A model generated the notes under the pieces. It was given only the letters and a program-made list of their open reading frames with translations. It had not been told where the DNA came from and did not search any database. From the NCBI GenBank assembly GCA_016703425.1, contig JADJCA010000024.1, forward strand, positions 29,051-93,050: a DNA stretch of 64,000 nucleotides. The letters are read 5' to 3'. A program made the position numbers and the translations under genes. Positions 9,698 through 20,819 of the stretch are shown one piece after another (within the stretch, counting starts at the first letter, position 1; each line of letters opens with the position of its first letter). The stretch is from Myxococcales bacterium (GTDB lineage: Bacteria; Myxococcota_A; Polyangia; Polyangiales; Polyangiaceae).

Positions 9698-9924
9698 GGG
9701 CCCGTCGTACGCAAGCGCCACGCCACCCAGTCGGCGCCCTATTCTGGCGCGGAGCGACGGCTCCGTGAACGCTCGTTCATGGCGGCCGTCGTCGCTCGTT
9801 CGCTTGGGCCGCGCCGGCGGGTCGCTGTGTATGATGGGCCGCCGATGCGCGCTTCGCTGTTTACCCTCCTTGAAGTCGTTCGCGCGCTCGCGTCCGCGCG
9901 TCGCCTCGCAGACACACGGCCCTC

Positions 9925-10986
9925 TTGATTGTCGTCCCGTCATCCGCCGGCTGGAGCGAGGAATACGAGGCCTTTGCCGTGGCCCACTGGGAGGGGCCGT
10001 TGCCGGCGCAGGCGGCCCGCATCGCGAGCGAGCATCGAGGCGGCTTCACGGTCCTCACGGTCGACGGTGAGCAACTTGCTCAGGCGCCGCGCAGCCTGCG
10101 GCGCACCCTTGAGGCGCGCGGCGAAGACAAACCCGTCGTCGGCGATTGGGTTGTCTGCGAGGCGTCGGGAGGGGCCGTCACGCTGCGCGCGGTCTTGCCG
10201 CGGCGCACGCGCCTTCGCCGCAAGCGGCCGCAGAGCGAGCGGGCACAGATCCTGGTGGCCAACGTTGACGTCGTTTTCATCGTCACGTCGGCAGCGCATG
10301 ATCTGAGCGTTCGCCGCATCGAACGATACCTCACCGTCGTGCGTGACGGCGGCGCCGAACCGGTCCTCGTCGTCACCAAGGCGGATCTTGTGCCCGATGC
10401 CGCGGCCGCCGAAGCGCTCGTTCTGCGCGCCGCGCCGGGCACGCGCGTCGTTTGGTCGAGCGTCGTCTCGGGCGTGGGGATCTCGGAGCTGCGGTCCATC
10501 GCCAAAGATGGGACGACGGTCGCGATGCTGGGTTCGTCGGGCGTGGGGAAGTCGACCTTGGCCAACGAGCTCGCGGGGCACGAGCTGCTCGCCGTTGGAG
10601 CCATCCGAGGCGACGGAAAGGGGCGCCACACGACGGTGCGGCGCGAGCTCGTCCGGTTGCCGAGCGGCGGCGCCCTCATCGACACGCCCGGCATGAGGGA
10701 GCTGGGCCTCTTCGAGGCGGAGCGAGGCGTTGAAGAGACCTTCGCGGACGTCGAGTCGCTGGCCGCGGAGTGCCGCTTCGCCGATTGCCAACACCAGGCG
10801 GAGCCCGGCTGCGCCATCCTCGCGGCGCTGGCCCTGGGAACGCTCGAGGCGGATCGCTACGGCGGTTACGCGAAGCTCAAGGGCGAGCTGGTGGCGCCTC
10901 CGCGGCCGGGCCACGAGGAAAGAGCCGTGGGACGTGTGGCGGCGCGCGCGCTTCGGGCTCGTCTGCGCGACAAAGGCCGCCGCTGA
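9925..10986 (+). CDS. rsgA: RsgA, ribosome small-subunit GTPase
   Basis: 353 residues, apparent TTG start. It shows the circularly permuted G-motif order of the YjeQ/RsgA family: N-terminal OB fold, G4 VVTKADL, then G1 GSSGVGKST at 203, G3 DTPGMREL at 253, and the C-terminal zinc site Cys283-x4-Cys288-x-His290-x5-Cys296 (CRFADCQHQAEPGC). RsgA hydrolyses GTP on the 30S subunit late in maturation and is inhibited by (p)ppGpp in studied bacteria, which is of interest given the RSH gene 700 bp downstream. The upstream 230 bp are shared with a divergent lipoprotein gene. Confidence 0.93.
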   Translation: MIVVPSSAGWSEEYEAFAVAHWEGPLPAQAARIASEHRGGFTVLTVDGEQLAQAPRSLRRTLEARGEDKPVVGDWVVCEASGGAVTLRAVLPRRTRLRRKRPQSERAQILVANVDVVFIVTSAAHDLSVRRIERYLTVVRDGGAEPVLVVTKADLVPDAAAAEALVLRAAPGTRVVWSSVVSGVGISELRSIAKDGTTVAMLGSSGVGKSTLANELAGHELLAVGAIRGDGKGRHTTVRRELVRLPSGGALIDTPGMRELGLFEAERGVEETFADVESLAAECRFADCQHQAEPGCAILAALALGTLEADRYGGYAKLKGELVAPPRPGHEERAVGRVAARALRARLRDKGRR

Positions 10987-11046
10987 ACGTTGTCGTTCAT
11001 GAATCAGACCGACTTGCAGTCGCTCTAGAGCTACAATCGCGCCGCC

Positions 11047-11490
11047 ATGAAAGCTTGCCTCGTTGCCCAAATCGTCGGCGTCGCTGCGCTCGGACTGCTC
11101 TACGCGTGCTCCGACGACAAGCTCAAGGCTCCCGCCAGCGACTCGCAGTTCGATGACGCCGACGAGCCGGCGACGCCCGGGCCCGTCGGTGCCGTCGACG
11201 CCCAGACCGTCGACGCCGTCGTGACGTGCGCCAGCGACGTCGATTGCCCACCGCGGGCGCCGCGGTGCTTCTTCCCCATGGCGGCGGGCTGCGGCGCCGT
11301 TGGCTCGTGTTTCACCGAGGCGCAGGCCGCCTCGTGCACCCAGGCGCGCTTCTGCCTTTGCGCGGGGGGCGCCCTAAACGGCTGCGCCCCGCCGGGCCTG
11401 TCGCCCCAGCCGATCGTCGCTGGGGCCATTTGCCCCGAGACCGACGCCGGCGCCCCGGATGATGCAGGCCTCGACGCACCTCCTGGCTGA
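11047..11490 (+). CDS. Small Cys-rich lipoprotein
   Basis: 147 residues with lipobox LLYAC (Cys21), an acidic Asp/Ala/Pro linker and a compact Cys-rich region at ~60-125 (CASDVDCPPRAPRC, then CGAVGSC, CTQARFCLC), followed by a short Asp/Ala tail. This is the common myxobacterial pattern of a tethered disulphide-knot domain. Function unknown. It lies 60 bp after rsgA on the same strand. Confidence 0.68.
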   Translation: MKACLVAQIVGVAALGLLYACSDDKLKAPASDSQFDDADEPATPGPVGAVDAQTVDAVVTCASDVDCPPRAPRCFFPMAAGCGAVGSCFTEAQAASCTQARFCLCAGGALNGCAPPGLSPQPIVAGAICPETDAGAPDDAGLDAPPG

Positions 11491-11594
11491 GCGCCCGCCG
11501 CCCAAGCGGCTCGCTCTCACGCGCCTGAGCGCCTCCGAGCGCTTCCGAGTGCCTTGCGAGTCTTTCGGGCGCCTCAAGTCTCTCCGCCGGTCAG

Positions 11595-11624
11595 TTGCGA
11601 CGAGGCGGTGCAGGATGCTAGATT
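11595..11624 (+). promoter_or_regulatory. Possible sigma70-type promoter for the RSH gene
   Basis: TTGCGA at 11595-11600 and TAGATT at 11619-11624 are separated by 18 bases in the 200 bp non-coding gap before the RSH gene. Each box matches four of six consensus positions. The surrounding TAGATTTTTAG is the most AT-rich stretch in this gap. Weak evidence. Confidence 0.3.
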
Positions 11625-11692
11625 TTTAGGCTCGTTCGCCTGCCTTTCGCCGACGCCCCCAGAGTGAGGTCGCCCGCGAGCCTTTCGCCCGA

Positions 11693-13690
11693 ATGCTTCA
11701 AGCCGAGGACCTCATTCAGCGCGTTCGCGCGTACCAGCCGCTCGTCGACGAACAGCTCGTTCGGCGCGCCTACGACTACAGCTACCGCGCGCACCTCGGC
11801 CAGACGCGAAAGAGCGGGGACCCCTACTTCGTTCATCCAACGAACGTCGCGGGCATCATCACCGAGCTCCGCCTCGACGCGGCGAGCGTCTGCGCCGGCC
11901 TCTTGCACGACGTCGTGGAGGACACGCTCGCGACCACCAAGGACATCGAGCGCGAGTTTGGCAGCGAGATCTCCGAGCTCGTCGACGGCGTCACCAAGCT
12001 GTCGAAGATCGAGTTCACCTCCAAAGAAGACCGGCAGGCGGAGAACTTCCGCAAGATGGTCGTGGCGATGTCGAAAGACATTCGCGTGCTGCTGGTCAAG
12101 CTCTGCGATCGCGTCGACAACATGCGAACGCTTCAGCACATGAAGCCCGAAGCGCAGGAGCGCATCGCCCGCGAGACGATGGAGATCTACGCGCCGCTGG
12201 CGAACCGGCTGGGCATCCAGCAGTTCAAGAGCGAGCTCGAAGACCTCTCGTTCCGTTACCTCGAGTCCGACGCCTTTGAGGAGCTGGCCGCCGCGCTCAC
12301 GAAGACGAAGCGTGAGCGCGACAAGTACATCGCCGATGTCTCGAAGACCTTGGCCTCTCGCCTCGCCGAGCAGTCCAAGTGGACCCCGGTGCCCGGCCGC
12401 TTCAAAGACTACATCGCGCTGCCAAAGCCAAACATGTACCAGTCGCTGCACACCACAGTGATCGGCCCCGGCCGCGAGCGCATCGAGATCCAGATCCGCA
12501 CCCACGAGATGCACCGGGTGGCCGAGCGCGGCATCGCGGCGCACTGGAAATACAAGGAGCGCGGCGGCGGCGTCGCCGAGGCGGACCAGAAGAAGTTCGG
12601 CTGGCTGCGGCAGCTCATGGAGTGGCAGAAGGAGCTCAAGGACCCGGCGGAATTTCTAGAGGGCGTCAAGGTCGACCTCTTTCAGGACGACGAGGTCTAC
12701 GTCTTCACGCCCAAGGGTGACGTTCGCGTCTTCCCGCGCGGCGCCACGCCCATCGACTTCGGCTACGCGATCCACTCGCAGCTCGGCGACCGCGTCACCG
12801 GCGCCCGCATCAACGGCAAGATGGAGCCGATCCGGTACAAGCTGCGAAACGGCGACGTCGTCGACGTGATCACGCAGACCAATCAGCACCCGTCGAAGGA
12901 CTGGCTCGACTTCGTCGTCACCACGCGCGCGCGCGCCAAAATCCGCAACTACCTGAGGGCCGCGGAGCGCGAGAAGTCGCTGCGCCTCGGCCGCGAGCTC
13001 TTGGAGCGCGAGTTTCACAAGGCGAGCCTCAGCGTCAACAAGTTGCTCAAGAACGACGGCGAGCTCCGTAAGGTCTTCGGCGAGCTCAAGGTACAAAACG
13101 TCGAAGAGATGTTCATCGGCATCGGCTACGGAAAGATCAAGCCGACGGAGATCATCGAGGTTCTCGTGCCCAAGAGCAGCGAGGGCGAGGCGCCGCCGCC
13201 GGATTCACTCCGCGAAGGCCGCATCGAGGGCTTCGTTCGCAAGGTCAAGGGCGACGACGGCGGCATCAAGATCAACGGCATGGACGACGTGCTCGTCCGC
13301 TACGCACGCTGCTGCAATCCGCTACCCGGCGACGACATCTTGGGGTTCATCACGCGCGGTCGCGGCATCACCATCCACCGGCGTGGTTGCTCCAAAGCGT
13401 TCGACACTGACCCGGCGCGGCGGGTGGAGATCGCCTGGGACGCTAAGGCGAAGGTCAGCCGCACAGTTCAGATTCGGGTGACGACGGCCAACCGGCCCGG
13501 CATCTTGGCCACTGTGGGTCACACCTTCAGCCAGCAGGGCATCAACATCAGCGAAGCGAACTGTCGTGCCAACGACGACGGCACGGCCGTCAACGTCTTC
13601 ACGTTCCAATGCTCCGATTTGAGCGGCCTCAAGGCCGTGATGAAAGCGCTCGGCAAGGTCGAGGGCGTCGTCGCCGTCGAGCGCCAATGA
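11693..13690 (+). CDS. RelA/SpoT homologue lacking the synthetase core
   Basis: 665 residues. The HD hydrolase is complete: His48, His72-Asp73 and Glu76-Asp77 (LLHDVVEDT), ending with LEDLSFRYLES. The protein then runs from LASRLAEQ directly into SKWTPVPGRFKDYIA, with the junction at residues 227/228. In family members about 60 residues lie here, including the RxKHxYSIxxKM ATP-binding stretch and the YDxxAxRV strand with the Mg-binding Asp. The later synthetase strands (PNMYQSLHTTVIGP, EIQIRTHEMH), the TGS domain (VYVFTPKGDVRVFPRGA), the conserved Cys region YARCCNPLPGD and the C-terminal ACT domain are all intact. Prediction: (p)ppGpp hydrolase without synthetase activity. The break keeps frame. 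Confidence 0.88.
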   Translation: MLQAEDLIQRVRAYQPLVDEQLVRRAYDYSYRAHLGQTRKSGDPYFVHPTNVAGIITELRLDAASVCAGLLHDVVEDTLATTKDIEREFGSEISELVDGVTKLSKIEFTSKEDRQAENFRKMVVAMSKDIRVLLVKLCDRVDNMRTLQHMKPEAQERIARETMEIYAPLANRLGIQQFKSELEDLSFRYLESDAFEELAAALTKTKRERDKYIADVSKTLASRLAEQSKWTPVPGRFKDYIALPKPNMYQSLHTTVIGPGRERIEIQIRTHEMHRVAERGIAAHWKYKERGGGVAEADQKKFGWLRQLMEWQKELKDPAEFLEGVKVDLFQDDEVYVFTPKGDVRVFPRGATPIDFGYAIHSQLGDRVTGARINGKMEPIRYKLRNGDVVDVITQTNQHPSKDWLDFVVTTRARAKIRNYLRAAEREKSLRLGRELLEREFHKASLSVNKLLKNDGELRKVFGELKVQNVEEMFIGIGYGKIKPTEIIEVLVPKSSEGEAPPPDSLREGRIEGFVRKVKGDDGGIKINGMDDVLVRYARCCNPLPGDDILGFITRGRGITIHRRGCSKAFDTDPARRVEIAWDAKAKVSRTVQIRVTTANRPGILATVGHTFSQQGINISEANCRANDDGTAVNVFTFQCSDLSGLKAVMKALGKVEGVVAVERQ

Positions 13691-13709
13691 GCGTCGGCTG
13701 GGGGACCCC

Positions 13710-15083
<1,374 letters not shown>

Positions 15084-15124
15084 CGGTGCGCGTCACGAAC
15101 CTCACGGAGACCGAAAGCAGCACC

Positions 15125-16402
<1,278 letters not shown>

Positions 16403-16522
16403 AGCGAGCGGCGGCCGTCAGCCTCGGTTCACGGAGCGCGTGACCCAGCGATTACACTGGAGGACGACGCCCCGGGCGTTTCGCGCGAGTCCTCCGGCAC
16501 GCTCGTTGCTGACGGCGCCGCG

Positions 16523-16993
16523 ATGATTCACCGAGCCGCCTTCGTCCTCGCCCTCGCCCTCGCTTCCGCCGCCTGCGGGCACTCGCTCGAATACACGCCG
16601 CTCAACGCGCCGCCGCGTGCCCTTGCGCCGAGGAGCCCCGAGTCGGTCGAGCTTCTTATGGCGACGCGCCCCTCGCGCGCCTTCGTGGAGGTGGGCCTCT
16701 TTGAGATCGAACAACGTTCGCCCACGAGCGGCGGGACCCCGGAGATGCTCGCCAAGGTCCGCGCGCGGGCGGCCGGCGTCGGTTGCGATGCGCTCATGGT
16801 GGGCGAGCCCACGGAACGCGTCCAATCGGTGACGGGTCAGAGCTACGGGACGGTCCACCGCGGCGGCGGCGCTTCCTACGGCACGTACCAAGGCATGAGC
16901 ACCGGCAGCGTCAACGTGGTGCGAGGTCAAAGGGCCGTGTGCATCGTGTACACCGAGCCGCAAACAACCGTGACGACCGGCGTCGCGCTTTAG
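16523..16993 (+). CDS. Lipoprotein of unknown function
   Basis: 156 residues with signal peptide and lipobox ASAAC (Cys18). The mature part has a ~90-residue folded domain (ESVELLMATRPSRAFVEVG ... GCDALMVGEP) like the cytoplasm-excluded 'DALMVG' lipoproteins that assess stress or detergent exposure in other proteobacteria. A Tyr/Gly/Thr-rich stretch follows (SYGTVHRGGGASYGTYQG) and a final beta strand ends in VAL. It stands alone between pfp and a convergent gene. No named family recognised with confidence. Confidence 0.65.
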   Translation: MIHRAAFVLALALASAACGHSLEYTPLNAPPRALAPRSPESVELLMATRPSRAFVEVGLFEIEQRSPTSGGTPEMLAKVRARAAGVGCDALMVGEPTERVQSVTGQSYGTVHRGGGASYGTYQGMSTGSVNVVRGQRAVCIVYTEPQTTVTTGVAL

Positions 16994-17035
16994 GCAAGCG
17001 CAGGCGCACGCCGGTCGAAGCCCGGTCACGTTCGC

Positions 17036-19378
17036 TCACTTCGCGCGGAACGCCGTCGCGTCGTAGTTGACGCCGATGGGCCAGTTCTTGGGCTTTCCGC
17101 CCTCGCCGACGTTGTCGTAGGACTGACGCCCCTTGCCGTAGACGAGGAGGAGCTCGTCCATGTCGCCGCCGGCGTTGACGCCAGCGCCGCGGGCGCAGCC
17201 GAACACGACCGGGACGTTGCGAACCTTGTAGGCCTTGCAGCGCGTGCCGATGGGCTGGCCGTTCACCTCGACTGTGTCGCTCTCGCTCGACCGGGTGACG
17301 TTCGCGTAAGGCAGGTAGGCCGGGTACTTGCCATCGTTGCCGGTCTCGTAGCCGTTGTCCGTGAGGACGTCGGCCATCGAGAGGCAGTCGCGCCGCGAGT
17401 CGTCGGTGCCGAGCGCTGCTTCCGCTGCCAGCTTGCCGTTGGCGAAGATGCGCAGCGTGCCCTTGCCCTCTTGTCGCGAGAAGGTCGTGGCGAGCGGCTT
17501 CCTGAGGCCGCTTGCCCAGACGAGCGCAGCGCCGTGCTTCTGGATGTCGGCCGCCATCTTCGGCGCCTTCGCGCCAAGCTCGGCGTCGGTCTTCGCGTGC
17601 GTCGTGAGCGCAAGGACGGGAAGCTCCCAGGTGAAGGCGAGGTGCGTGTACTGATCTTTCTTCAGCTTCCCGCGAGCGTTCGCTTTGACTTCGTAACGCT
17701 GGCCGAGCCAGTTCATGCCGAACACGATCTCGCCGCTGTCGCTGACGTACGCTTCTGGCATCAGCTCGCCGCTGGGGGCGTTCGCCGCGCATGCGCCGTA
17801 GGAGAAGAGGCCGAAGTTCTTGCCCGGCGCGCCGGGGTCGTAGGCCGTCGGGCGGTAGTAGAGCTCGACGCCGCCCCGCAGGTCCTCTTGGTCCATCGAG
17901 GGCATGACCACGGGCGCCGCGCCGTTGGCCGTGAAGCTGACGCCGCGGTTCTCGCGCCGATCGGCGCGCGCCACGCCGTCGGTCGTCTGGACCTTGCCGG
18001 TCTGCATGAGGGTGATGCGCTCGTGGCTTCGATTGGTCTGATGCGCGAGGTAGTGGTTCCGGGCCGCGCATGACCCTTCCTTGCAATCGTCGAAGTCGAT
18101 GAATCCCGCGGCGTCGTAGAAGACGCCAAGCTCGGTCACGTCTTTGGCCGCCTTCGACTCGAGGAACGGATCGAGCACGTTCACGAAGCCCGGTTGCACG
18201 AACATCGGCAGGTTGTAGTCGTGCGAGTAGTGGTTGTAGTCGCCGAACAAGATGTCAGCGAAACCGCGCTCGAAGGTATCGTCGGCCGTCGACGTCGGGT
18301 CCATGCGTCGGTTGAAGATCGTGAGCTTGCCGCCGAACCGGGGATCTTTGATCTTGAGGAGGCCTCCGCTCTTCGCCGAGCCGTCATCGGTGCGGTTCGC
18401 GTTGTACGCGCGGAGCGCCTCCGACCAGCCGGGCGTGCCGAGGCCGAGGGCCCAGTTCACCTTCTTGAGACCGGCGACCGTGCACACGTTGCCGCCGTCT
18501 TCGCAGACGCCCTCGCGGCTCCACTTGTAGCCAACGGATGCGTCGGGCGTGAAGTCCTGGACGAGGATGTCGGCGGCCGCGTGAGCTCCCATCGAGTAGC
18601 CGAGGAAGTGGATCTTGCCGAGGAGCTCTTTGCCGCTCGGGCCCTTGTCGGCAACGAGGAGCTGGTCGACGAGCTTCACGCCGAGCTGCATCGCGTGCGA
18701 AACGGCGGCGTCGTAGCCGCCACCTTGTTGCGCGAGCACCTGCCCGATGCCCGCCATCGTCTTTTGCGCTTCGCCTTCGCCGGCCAGGACGCGCATGGCG
18801 CGGTCGAAGCTCGTCCACTCGGGCGTCCCGGGCTTCGGCGCCAGCGCCTTTGCGTTGGCGCTGCAGAACGCGTCGCCGGAGCGCGCGCAGTTCCAGTTCA
18901 CCGAGAAGATGATGCCGCGCGGATCGCGCTCGTTGAGCCACTTCATCACGGCCGCTTCATCGACCATGTAGTTGTTCTGAGCCGGATCACCGTAGCCGGT
19001 GAAGTAGATGTAGACGTTCGGCTTGGCCGTCTTCATGTGCTTGGCCATGTCGTCGCCGCACGCGCCGAAGCGCGAGGCGAGGTTGGCGCGGGCCTCGTCG
19101 GGGTCCGTCCGCGGGGCGATCACATCGGCGGCGATGGCCGGCTCTCGCCCGCTCGGGTCGACGTCGGGCCACGACGTGTAGTTTCCAACTTTGCGACCGG
19201 CGCCGTCTTCGGGGAAGAGGCGCGCCATGGCGGCGTTCGGGTAGGTCGCGTCGGCGACGCACACCGGCTTCGGCGCGGCGGTCTCGAGGGCCGACTCGTC
19301 GCCGTCGCCATCGCTCGTGGACGAGCAGGCGAGGGCCATCAAGGGAGCAAGAAAGAGGAGGGCGGCGGAGGAGCGCAT
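17036..19378 (-). CDS. Secreted lipase-like lipoprotein with LamG-like C-terminus
   Basis: 780 residues, lipobox LMALAC (Cys18) and an acidic linker. Residues ~120-330 look like an alpha/beta-hydrolase. The strand VYIYFTGYGDP is followed by a nucleophile elbow G260-Y261-S262-M263-G264 (HFLGYSMGAHAAADIL), as in lipases and esterases. Residues ~480-740 resemble a concanavalin/LamG beta-sandwich (GVELYYRPTAYDPG, DQYTHLAFTWELPV, LRIFANGKLAAEA), a fold that often binds carbohydrate. I cannot place the catalytic Asp and His with confidence. Likely surface-bound; substrate unknown. It converges with the small lipoprotein on the plus strand, 42 bases away. Confidence 0.7.
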   Translation of the reverse strand: MRSSAALLFLAPLMALACSSTSDGDGDESALETAAPKPVCVADATYPNAAMARLFPEDGAGRKVGNYTSWPDVDPSGREPAIAADVIAPRTDPDEARANLASRFGACGDDMAKHMKTAKPNVYIYFTGYGDPAQNNYMVDEAAVMKWLNERDPRGIIFSVNWNCARSGDAFCSANAKALAPKPGTPEWTSFDRAMRVLAGEGEAQKTMAGIGQVLAQQGGGYDAAVSHAMQLGVKLVDQLLVADKGPSGKELLGKIHFLGYSMGAHAAADILVQDFTPDASVGYKWSREGVCEDGGNVCTVAGLKKVNWALGLGTPGWSEALRAYNANRTDDGSAKSGGLLKIKDPRFGGKLTIFNRRMDPTSTADDTFERGFADILFGDYNHYSHDYNLPMFVQPGFVNVLDPFLESKAAKDVTELGVFYDAAGFIDFDDCKEGSCAARNHYLAHQTNRSHERITLMQTGKVQTTDGVARADRRENRGVSFTANGAAPVVMPSMDQEDLRGGVELYYRPTAYDPGAPGKNFGLFSYGACAANAPSGELMPEAYVSDSGEIVFGMNWLGQRYEVKANARGKLKKDQYTHLAFTWELPVLALTTHAKTDAELGAKAPKMAADIQKHGAALVWASGLRKPLATTFSRQEGKGTLRIFANGKLAAEAALGTDDSRRDCLSMADVLTDNGYETGNDGKYPAYLPYANVTRSSESDTVEVNGQPIGTRCKAYKVRNVPVVFGCARGAGVNAGGDMDELLLVYGKGRQSYDNVGEGGKPKNWPIGVNYDATAFRAK

Positions 19379-19648
19379 GGCCCCCGCCGTGCACGAGGTG
19401 TGCCGATGTGCGTTTTACGAAAAGCGGGCTCGATCAAGCCCGTTGGGGCTCCGATTTGCGGAAAACCACCCTTCATGAGGTCCCAGTTGGGGAAGCAAAG
19501 ACTCAGTGGCGCCCCCGAGGAGGGCGCCCTTGAAGGGCCCAAGGAAGGGCGGCGCGAGCGCCGCAACGCCGACCGCAACGACAACGGGCACGAGACCGAA
19601 GCCTCGTGCCCGCCGTTGACCTCTCCCTCGAGGGAGACGGGCTCCTCC
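19379..19648. other. Non-coding gap with several inverted repeats
   Basis: 270 bases between the start of the hydrolase-like lipoprotein and the stop of fadA (both minus strand). It holds a perfect 14-base palindrome (19623-19636), a 10-bp stem hairpin (19585-19612) and a 7-bp stem hairpin (19508-19528). It must contain the promoter of the downstream lipoprotein gene and probably the end of the fad transcript. No open frame here looks coding. Confidence 0.5.
19585..19612 (-). terminator. Candidate terminator after fadN-fadA
   Basis: CGGGCACGAG and CTCGTGCCCG form a 10-bp perfect stem with an 8-base loop, 37 bases past the fadA stop. There is only a weak T-rich stretch after it on the minus strand, so it could also be a factor-dependent end or an RNA-stability hairpin. 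Confidence 0.35.
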
Positions 19649-20809
19649 TCAGAGGGAGAAGAGACCCGCCGCGCCCATGCCGCCGCCGATGCACATGGTC
19701 ACGATGGCGTGTTTGCCGCCGCGGCGCTTGAGCTCGTAGAGGGCCGACGCGGTGAGTTTTGCGCCGGTGCAGCCGAGGGGATGGCCGAGCGCGATCGCGC
19801 CGCCGTTGACGTTGAGCTTCTCGTCCGGGATGCCCAACTCGCGCTGGCAATAGACGGCCTGCGCTGCGAAGGCCTCGTTCATCTCGATGACGTCGATGTC
19901 CTTGATGGAGAGGCCGGTCTTCTGGAGGAGCTTCCTCACGGCGGGCACCGGGCCGATGCCCATGATCGACGGGTCGACGCCGGCGGTGGCGAAGGCCTTG
20001 AAGACGCCGAGCGGCTTGATGCCCAACTCCTCGGCGCGCTTGCGCGTCGTGATGAGGCAGGCGGCGGCGCCGTCGGAGAGCGGCGACGCGTTGCCGGGCG
20101 TGACCGAACCATTGACCTTGAAGCTCGGCTTGAGGGCCGTGAGCCCTTCGAGCGTGGTGTCAGGGCGCACGAGCTCGTCGCTCTTGAACTCGAAGGTCTT
20201 CTGCTCGTTGCCTTCGTAGCGAATGGACATGACGGGGATGATCTCCGCGTCGAACTTCTTCGCTTCTCGCGCCGCCGAGGCCTTCTTCTGGCTCGCGAGC
20301 GCAAACTTGTCTTGGTCTTCGCGTGAGACGCCAAATCGGCTCGCGACGTTCTCCGCCGTGATGCCCATGGGCGTGTAGACGGCAGCAACCTTCTCCATCG
20401 CCTCAGGCGAGGCGGAGAGCTTGTTGCCTGTCATCGGCACCATGGTCATCGATTCGACGCCGCCAGCGATGACGAGATCGTTGGTGCCCATGGCCACAGC
20501 GCCAGCCGCGAGCGCGATGGCTTGAAGGCCGCTCGAGCAGAAGCGGTTGATCGTCATGGCGCTTGTCTCGGCGGGGCAACCGCCGAGCATCGCGGCCACG
20601 CGCGCGATGTTGAGTCCCTGTTCGCCTTCCGGCATCGCGCAACCGAGGATCACGTCCTCGACGTCTGACGGTTTGATGGCGGGGTAGCGCGCGAGCAGGC
20701 CGCGGATGACGTCGCCGGCGAGCTCGTCGGGGCGTTTGAAGGCGAGAGAGCCCTTGTGGGCGCGGCCAACGGCAGAGCGGACCGCATCGAGGATCACGAT
20801 TTCGTTCAT
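19649..20809 (-). CDS. fadA: Acetyl-CoA acyltransferase (3-ketoacyl-CoA thiolase)
   Basis: 386 residues with all thiolase landmarks: nucleophile Cys91 in NRFCSSGLQ, GGVESMTMVPM, MNEAFAAQAV, and GGAIALGHPLGCTGAK with the catalytic His and second Cys. It cleaves 3-ketoacyl-CoA to acetyl-CoA and a shortened acyl-CoA. A strong ribosome binding site AAGGAG lies 6 bases before the ATG, and the gene begins 10 bases after the fadN stop, so fadN-fadA are one operon. Degradative rather than biosynthetic use is inferred from this pairing. Confidence 0.93.
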   Translation of the reverse strand: MNEIVILDAVRSAVGRAHKGSLAFKRPDELAGDVIRGLLARYPAIKPSDVEDVILGCAMPEGEQGLNIARVAAMLGGCPAETSAMTINRFCSSGLQAIALAAGAVAMGTNDLVIAGGVESMTMVPMTGNKLSASPEAMEKVAAVYTPMGITAENVASRFGVSREDQDKFALASQKKASAAREAKKFDAEIIPVMSIRYEGNEQKTFEFKSDELVRPDTTLEGLTALKPSFKVNGSVTPGNASPLSDGAAACLITTRKRAEELGIKPLGVFKAFATAGVDPSIMGIGPVPAVRKLLQKTGLSIKDIDVIEMNEAFAAQAVYCQRELGIPDEKLNVNGGAIALGHPLGCTGAKLTASALYELKRRGGKHAIVTMCIGGGMGAAGLFSL

Positions 20810-20819
20810 GGTCTGCTCC

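Noticed and set aside
9830..9835. TATGAT as -10 box for rsgA
   Set aside because: Good hexamer but no -35 at usable distance; not listed as a feature.
18194..20326. 710-codon plus-strand frame
   Set aside because: Runs antisense through two real genes (lipoprotein and thiolase) and the gap between them.
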